A stretch of 64,000 nucleotides of DNA from Arctopsyche grandis (Eukaryota > Arthropoda > Insecta > Trichoptera > Hydropsychidae): the NCBI RefSeq assembly GCF_051622035.1, contig NC_135362.1, positions 12,589,501 through 12,653,500 on the forward strand, read 5' to 3'. Below are positions 62,001 through 64,000 of the stretch, in pieces (positions within the stretch are counted from its first letter, which is position 1; every line of letters begins with the position of its first letter). The notes under the pieces are model-generated. The model worked only from the letters and a program-made list of their open reading frames with translations, did no database searches and was not told the DNA's origin. A program made the position numbers and the translations under genes.

Positions 62001-62422
62001 TACTACAAAATTAAGACCTGAATACGATTATTTAATATTTGAACTATGCAAAGACAGCACCTATGCAATTTTTCTTCCCAATCTGGCTTCAGATCTTCTT
62101 CTTCGCCGATCATGTCACACTCGACGAGTGCCTTCTCCCAGTACGGTATCTCATCGAGCATCAACGGTGGTGCTGGCTCCTGCAAATAAACAGAATCAGT
62201 ACAATCCGAATACACATTGAAAAATAAACAGCACACACGTCATACATTTTCAACCGAGTCGACGTCTAGGACGTCGTCATCGTGAGATCCTTGAGTGTGG
62301 CAGTCGGGACAGCGGGGGGCACGGCGTACGAGCAACAACCGCGTACCCGCACAGCTAACCCCGCCCCCCACACTAACCGCTCTTGCATAACTATGCTCCA
62401 TCCAAACTAGCGATATGGGCTT
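55382..62422 (-). CDS. KANSL3: KANSL3 / NSL3 (Rcd1), NSL histone acetyltransferase complex subunit; 15 exons, N-terminus missing
   Basis: Subunit of the non-specific lethal complex that carries MOF/KAT8 acetyltransferase to promoters in the nucleus; human KANSL3 is also linked to spindle assembly, and the fly gene is Rcd1. Seen: fifteen exons with GT/AG borders and consistent phases give 862 codons plus a stop. Matches to the family in order: LVWMEHSYARA (residues 5-15), a WEEKLH helix (about 92-97), PILLLVPSG (about 230), RPIVLVGCGAGAAIA (about 298-312), TADGPRGGPDDCLLDLP followed by PVLFVIGQN (about 335-360), VVAGGAD (about 382) and DEVSSFISFLL (416 on), then a long low-complexity tail. At the GxSxG elbow of this alpha/beta-hydrolase-like fold the sequence is GCGAG, so no serine nucleophile is present; the human protein also lacks it. 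The first exon(s), about 30-35 residues by comparison with human, were not located. Confidence 0.92.
56091..56178 (-). CDS. KANSL3: KANSL3 exon N
   Basis: Acceptor CTTATCAG, donor GTAAGA; 88 nt, leaves in phase 1. Encodes MSDEHIVSSMSTTNIMDLPI and VFADDNKSL. Confidence 0.8.
56252..56379 (-). CDS. KANSL3: KANSL3 exon M
   Basis: Acceptor TATGCAG, donor GTATGT; 128 nt, leaves in phase 0. Encodes LENIPYKPPNFTGSLKSGIS and STPLVLPFKRLQQTSH. Low-complexity, Pro/Ser-rich tail of the protein. Confidence 0.8.
56453..56482 (-). CDS. KANSL3: KANSL3 micro-exon L (30 nt)
   Basis: Acceptor TTCCAG, donor GTAGTA. Encodes TISKGSAIK and enters and leaves in phase 1, so it is a cassette that could be skipped without frame change. 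Confidence 0.65.
56944..56972 (-). CDS. KANSL3: KANSL3 micro-exon K (29 nt)
   Basis: Acceptor TTTTCAG, donor GTTAGT. Encodes TVMTGNGSY; needed to connect the phases of the exons on either side. Could be skipped only together with the next micro-exon or with a frame change. Confidence 0.65.
57050..57152 (-). CDS. KANSL3: KANSL3 exon J
   Basis: Acceptor TTTACAG, donor GTAAGA; 103 nt, leaves in phase 2. Encodes RIEDDTMMGNISIQSHMKRS and EPASFVQITDSRLK. Support is from splice signals and phase continuity. Confidence 0.8.
57223..57333 (-). CDS. KANSL3: KANSL3 exon I
   Basis: Acceptor TTTGTAG, donor GTATTA; 111 nt, phase 1 at both ends. Encodes IKTISPIKSRGSTLYELNN and a PPPEGTTISIADIHNN segment. 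No family landmark is recognised here; support is from splice sites and phase. Confidence 0.8.
57406..57628 (-). CDS. KANSL3: KANSL3 exon H
   Basis: Acceptor TGTTTTAG, donor GTACGT; 223 nt, leaves in phase 1. Begins DEVSSFISFLLQREDEGE (human DEIVDFLTGVL), which ends the folded domain. Continues with Gly/Asp, Pro/Ser and KKKKIRHR, a possible nuclear localisation signal. Confidence 0.9.
57702..57849 (-). CDS. KANSL3: KANSL3 exon G
   Basis: Acceptor CTACAG, donor GTAAGT; 148 nt, leaves in phase 0. Encodes QDAEALRCKLKIKSRLVV, then AGGADELLRLPRLKRQLEG and VTQRMLECAIV, aligned with human VVVGGADDNLRISKAKKK and GLTQSMVDRCI. The preceding 739-bp intron contains a SINE. Confidence 0.95.
57936..58275 (+). 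mobile_element. SINE family B, longest copy
   Basis: CCACAGCATAGTGCACTGG start, A-box-like CTGGTAGAGCTATGACA, B-box GGTTCAAATCCCGG at 57989, then GATCGACAGTCTCC and TTTCTCGCAAATTCAAGT. Sits in the 739-bp KANSL3 intron between exons F and G, antisense to the gene. Confidence 0.8.
58589..58740 (-). CDS. KANSL3: KANSL3 exon F
   Basis: Acceptor GTTTTAG, donor GTAAGT; 152 nt, leaves in phase 2. Encodes GLVCLALPLLTADGPRGGPD, then CLLDLPCPVLFVIGQNASQ, nearly identical in pattern to human LGFPLLTVDGPRGDVDDP and TPVLFVIGQNS. Confidence 0.95.
58826..58974 (-). CDS. KANSL3: KANSL3 exon E (degenerate nucleophile elbow)
   Basis: Acceptor TAATAG, donor GTAATT; 149 nt, leaves in phase 0. Encodes SWPPSLPLTMCLTQLM, then HRPIVLVGCGAGAAIATQ. 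The elbow reads GCGAG where a working hydrolase has GxSxG; human KANSL3 reads GWNTG here. Confidence 0.93.
59053..59293 (-). CDS. KANSL3: KANSL3 exon D
   Basis: Acceptor TTTAAG, donor GTTAGA; 241 nt, leaves in phase 1. Encodes MKSKVPVLVEKM, then a variable Ala/Thr/Ser linker and PILLLVPSGRDRRDARWAER, the first strand of the hydrolase-like fold, ending VHIIHSHQ. Confidence 0.92.
59364..59622 (-). CDS. KANSL3: KANSL3 exon C
   Basis: Acceptor TTTTTTAG, donor GTAATT; 259 nt, leaves in phase 0. Encodes LAWNSAQSLLLEEALTIIHN, a Gly/Ala/Arg-rich helix region, and WLHNALTEHLPTPLLACYRE, equivalent to WLHTTLVETLSLPMLAAYLD in human KANSL3. GC-rich compared with the introns. Confidence 0.92.
59657..60614. 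mobile_element. piggyBac-type element, non-autonomous (958 bp)
   Basis: TTAA duplications (59653-59656, 60615-60618) flank 15-bp inverted ends CCCTTTGACTGCTAC and GTAGCAGCCAAAGGG (one mismatch). TTAA plus a CCC end is diagnostic for piggyBac. Subterminal palindromes such as AACGATAAATCGTT and ACGATCGT follow the left end. The minus strand keeps a short acidic frame. Confidence 0.85.
59828..60055 (-). pseudogene. Remnant N-terminus of piggyBac transposase (75 codons)
   Basis: Open frame starting MISDSESDESEI and rich in Asp/Glu/Ser (NEPEIYFDDEPEIEELL). Acidic, disordered N-termini of this kind are typical of piggyBac/PGBD transposases. The catalytic DDD domain is gone. Whether it is expressed is unknown. 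Confidence 0.6.
60706..61143 (-). mobile_element. Non-autonomous Helitron, family 1
   Basis: Minus strand: A then TCGCTATTCTGTCTGTC at 61143; end has the perfect 16-bp palindrome CGATGATATATCATCG (60719-60734), then GGGTACAATACTAG and T. 438 bp, the uninterrupted relative of 5095-5618. Confidence 0.8.
61159..61941. mobile_element. pogo/Tigger-type element, internally deleted
   Basis: TA on both sides; ends CAGTACACTCTCGATTATCC and GGATAATCGACAGTATACTG; subterminal CACGGATAATC repeats. 783 bp. The interior keeps the 3' end of a transposase gene on the minus strand. Confidence 0.85.
61350..61740 (-). pseudogene. Broken C-terminus of pogo/jerky-like DDE transposase
   Basis: Minus strand reads ILDAIHGITQSWSKVKPLTL then VRSWRKILPAME, the end of jerky/Tigger-type transposases, followed by in-frame stops and an acidic EEESESDTTSEEDT tail. 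DDE residues are not present. Confidence 0.7.
61942..61968. repeat. (TA)n tract after pogo element
   Basis: TA repeat directly at the element boundary; TA is the pogo target. Confidence 0.8.
62061..62179 (-). CDS. KANSL3: KANSL3 exon B
   Basis: Acceptor TTTGCAG, donor GTGCTG; 119 nt, leaves in phase 2. Encodes EPAPPLMLDEIPYWEKALVE and ends DWEEKLH, matching the DWEEHVNR region of the human protein. The following intron (2.4 kb) holds piggyBac, Helitron and pogo copies. Confidence 0.88.
62246..62422 (-). CDS. KANSL3: KANSL3 exon A (first exon visible)
   Basis: Acceptor CAG before 62422 and donor GTATGA after 62246; 177 nt, phase 0 at both ends. Encodes KPISLVWMEHSYARAVS, a Gly/Cys/Arg-rich stretch with CPDC, and an acidic end (SHDDDVLDVDSVEN). 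It corresponds to the LVFLDHSYAK region of human KANSL3. An acceptor at its start implies at least one more upstream exon; the first in-frame Met in this exon (62401) is a fallback start only. Confidence 0.85.
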
Positions 62423-62489
62423 CTGTAAAGAAAATATAAAAAAAATTATAATGTTTAGCAAGTATATACTGTAGGACAAATAAAATAAA

Positions 62490-62985
62490 CTGCTACTTCC
62501 GGTTGACGGATGCTTACCAAATTTTATACATAACTTGGTATTAAGTTTAAACTTCTAGATATGAAATTTCAGTTCAATAAACCAAAAGGTTAATTTATAA
62601 AGATTATAATTTCTATTACTTTTAAAAAAATTTCAGTCCGATCCAATTAGCGGTTTGGGAGATAATTGAATTCAAAAACTTAAAAAAAAGAGGACACCTA
62701 CATATAAGTGGAGGTACCATTTCCAGTCGACTTAAAAATTTGAAAAAAAATCACGTTGTATCGATAAGAATTTCAGTAACCGATACTAAGTTTCAGTTCG
62801 ATAGGACTAACGGTGTTTAAAAAATCCTCAAAATACACAAACACACACACACACACAGACAGACACATTTTTTCTAGATCATTAAAACGTGATCAGTGAT
62901 CGATTCCGAGTTCGAATCAGTCAAAATCTCGAGTTCGAATTTTCGCATGATCACAAAACTTCATCTATTGTTACTACATATATAC
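62490..62985 (+). mobile_element. Interspersed repeat family F, reference copy
   Basis: GCTACTTCCGGTTGACGGAT, TAGATATGAAATTTCAGTTC, TTCAGTCCGATCCAATTAG, GATAATTGAATTCAAAAAC, GGTACCATTTCCAGTCGAC, ATCGATAAGAATTTCAGTAA and an internal AC run (62835-62852), then TTTTCTAGATCATTAAAACG. No terminal structure was identified; class unknown. Other copies at 19.1, 23.3 and 39.7 kb. Confidence 0.65.
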
Positions 62986-63171
62986 ATATATAAAGTAAAA
63001 AGAAAAATCTAAATACATCCAACCCAACTTGCTTTGAGGAAGAGAGACCTGACTTTGAAATTGAAGCAGCCAATTTTTTTAAAACTTATCAACGTTATTT
63101 GTCAATTTTTTCACATCCCACACTGAAAAGGGGCTCGACTTTGAGGAAAATTTATCAAAAGGGCGAATTAC

Positions 63172-63400
63172 CTTTACAAATGGTCACATTTCGATATCCA
63201 GCATTCTGTTTCCGCACATGCAAGAAAAATTGCGAGCAAGGTGTGCCTTACTGGCATGTGTGCGAGTAGGATGCAGTATACAAGCCATAACCACATTAAG
63301 AGCCAGGCCACATTGGACAACTTGGTCGCTTTAAGTCTTTCAACTCAAGAGACTAAAAGCGATATGTGATGATACACACAAATGCTAATAGTATTTTCAC
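63172..63400 (-). promoter_or_regulatory. Possible 5' end (non-coding first exon) of KANSL3
   Basis: A non-repeat, more GC-balanced stretch upstream of the first visible KANSL3 exon. On the minus strand it ends in AAAG followed by GTAATT, a fair splice donor at 63171. Its codons in the needed phase contain a TGA, so it could only be 5' UTR. The assignment is a guess; the real first exon may lie beyond 64000. Confidence 0.2.
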
Positions 63401-63469
63401 TGTAGAATTGTCAATATGTAACGATACAGTCACACGTGTTCATAGTTTTTTCACTACGTAATCGCACTC

Positions 63470-64000
63470 AATATAACGCAACATACAGTCGCTCGAGCAA
63501 TAAAATCGTCAAGACCAGACAGAGTGTCCGCGACAAATCTCTCCGGTCAAAATCAAAGTCGCCCAGCTCTAACACAAGAACCATGTAGTAACATATTATG
63601 AAGGGGCCTGTAATCGAGCGACATTTTAAAGCAATAAATAAATAAATAAATGAATCGTTAGAAGTGGGATCCGTCCTGGATGCATGGAAGGTGTCTACTA
63701 TTGTACCGGTACCAAAGGTTACTGGCACACATAAAGCCAGTGAAATGAGGCCCATCAATATGTTACCAATTGTTGAGAAGATGCTGGAGGAAATCGTTAT
63801 GATTCAATTGAAAGAGTTCATTAGTATAAATGATTGTTTGGTTGTGGAACAGTCTGGATTTAGAGTGAAACATTCAACAGAAACCGCTATCCAATTGGTG
63901 GTTTCTGATTGGATGGAGACGATGGATGAATCTAGCATGGTTGTTGGAGCAGTTTTTCTAGATTTTAAGCGAGCGTTCGAGACAGTAGATAGGAATATTT
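63470..64000 (+). pseudogene. LINE reverse-transcriptase fragment running off the window
   Basis: Reads DAWKVSTIVPVPKV, MRPINMLPIVEKMLEEIV, VEQSGFRVKHSTETAIQLV and VGAVFLDFKRAFETVDRNI (RT motif A), the jockey/CR1 pattern. An AAAT run with an in-frame TAA (63637-63651) breaks the frame upstream. The YADD box would lie beyond 64000. Confidence 0.8.

Noticed and set aside
63172..63400. Coding first exon of KANSL3
   Set aside because: In the phase required by the next exon there is a TGA shortly before the donor and no initiator Met after it; kept only as a possible non-coding exon.

Overview
The window looks like AT-rich genomic DNA from an insect. It carries two spliced protein-coding genes with insect-style introns, and the rest is dominated by eukaryotic transposable elements (TEs): SINEs, CR1/jockey-type and RTE LINEs, Helitrons, and hAT, piggyBac, pogo and foldback DNA elements. 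It also holds many TATG/CATA microsatellites and one short interstitial CCTAA (insect telomere-type) run. The order cannot be fixed from sequence alone. Nothing prokaryotic or viral was seen.

Gene 1 (plus strand, 6002-49276) is an RGS protein of the RZ/RGS17-19-20 subfamily, the group that includes Drosophila Double hit. Six coding exons were reconstructed with correct GT/AG borders and compatible phases (104+87+62+167+122+217 nt, 252 codons plus stop). Exon 1 encodes the palmitoylation-type cysteine string; exons 3-6 encode the RGS domain and a basic/serine-rich tail. Intron 1 is about 33 kb and holds most of the repeats, separated by GC-richer non-repeat islands that are candidate regulatory elements.

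Gene 2 (minus strand, 62422 to 55382, N-terminus not found) is KANSL3/NSL3 (Drosophila Rcd1), a subunit of the MOF-containing NSL histone acetyltransferase complex. Fifteen coding exons join in one open frame of 862 codons plus stop, with mostly 66-85 bp introns and two micro-exons of 29 and 30 nt. The alpha/beta-hydrolase-like core lacks the nucleophile serine. The two genes converge on an AT-rich intergenic region (49.3-55.3 kb) containing one conspicuous GC-rich stem-loop.

Mobile DNA by region: 0.8-1.2 kb, a 46-bp inverted-repeat MITE. 4.0-5.6 kb, two head-to-head tRNA-derived SINEs next to a Helitron. 3.6, 6.6 and 12.0 kb, foldback-like elements made of short subrepeats, one with a perfect 9-bp target duplication. 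12.6, 26.5, 27.0 and 46.3 kb, MITEs with TAA duplications or related ends. 16.4 kb, a long-inverted-repeat MITE. 34.2 kb, a 191-bp near-perfect palindrome. 41.4-42.9 kb, a 5'-truncated LINE. 43.7-45.2 kb, a hAT-like element inside which a second hAT-like MITE is nested. 59.7-61.9 kb, three DNA transposons (piggyBac, Helitron, pogo) one after another in a KANSL3 intron. 63.5-64.0 kb, a LINE reverse-transcriptase fragment cut by the window edge.

No unambiguous new molecular system was found. The most interesting items are: a LINE and SINE 3' tail that share a stem-loop whose paired bases differ but remain complementary; the 191-bp palindrome; the foldback family; the isolated stem-loop downstream of the RGS gene; and the serine-less KANSL3 elbow.
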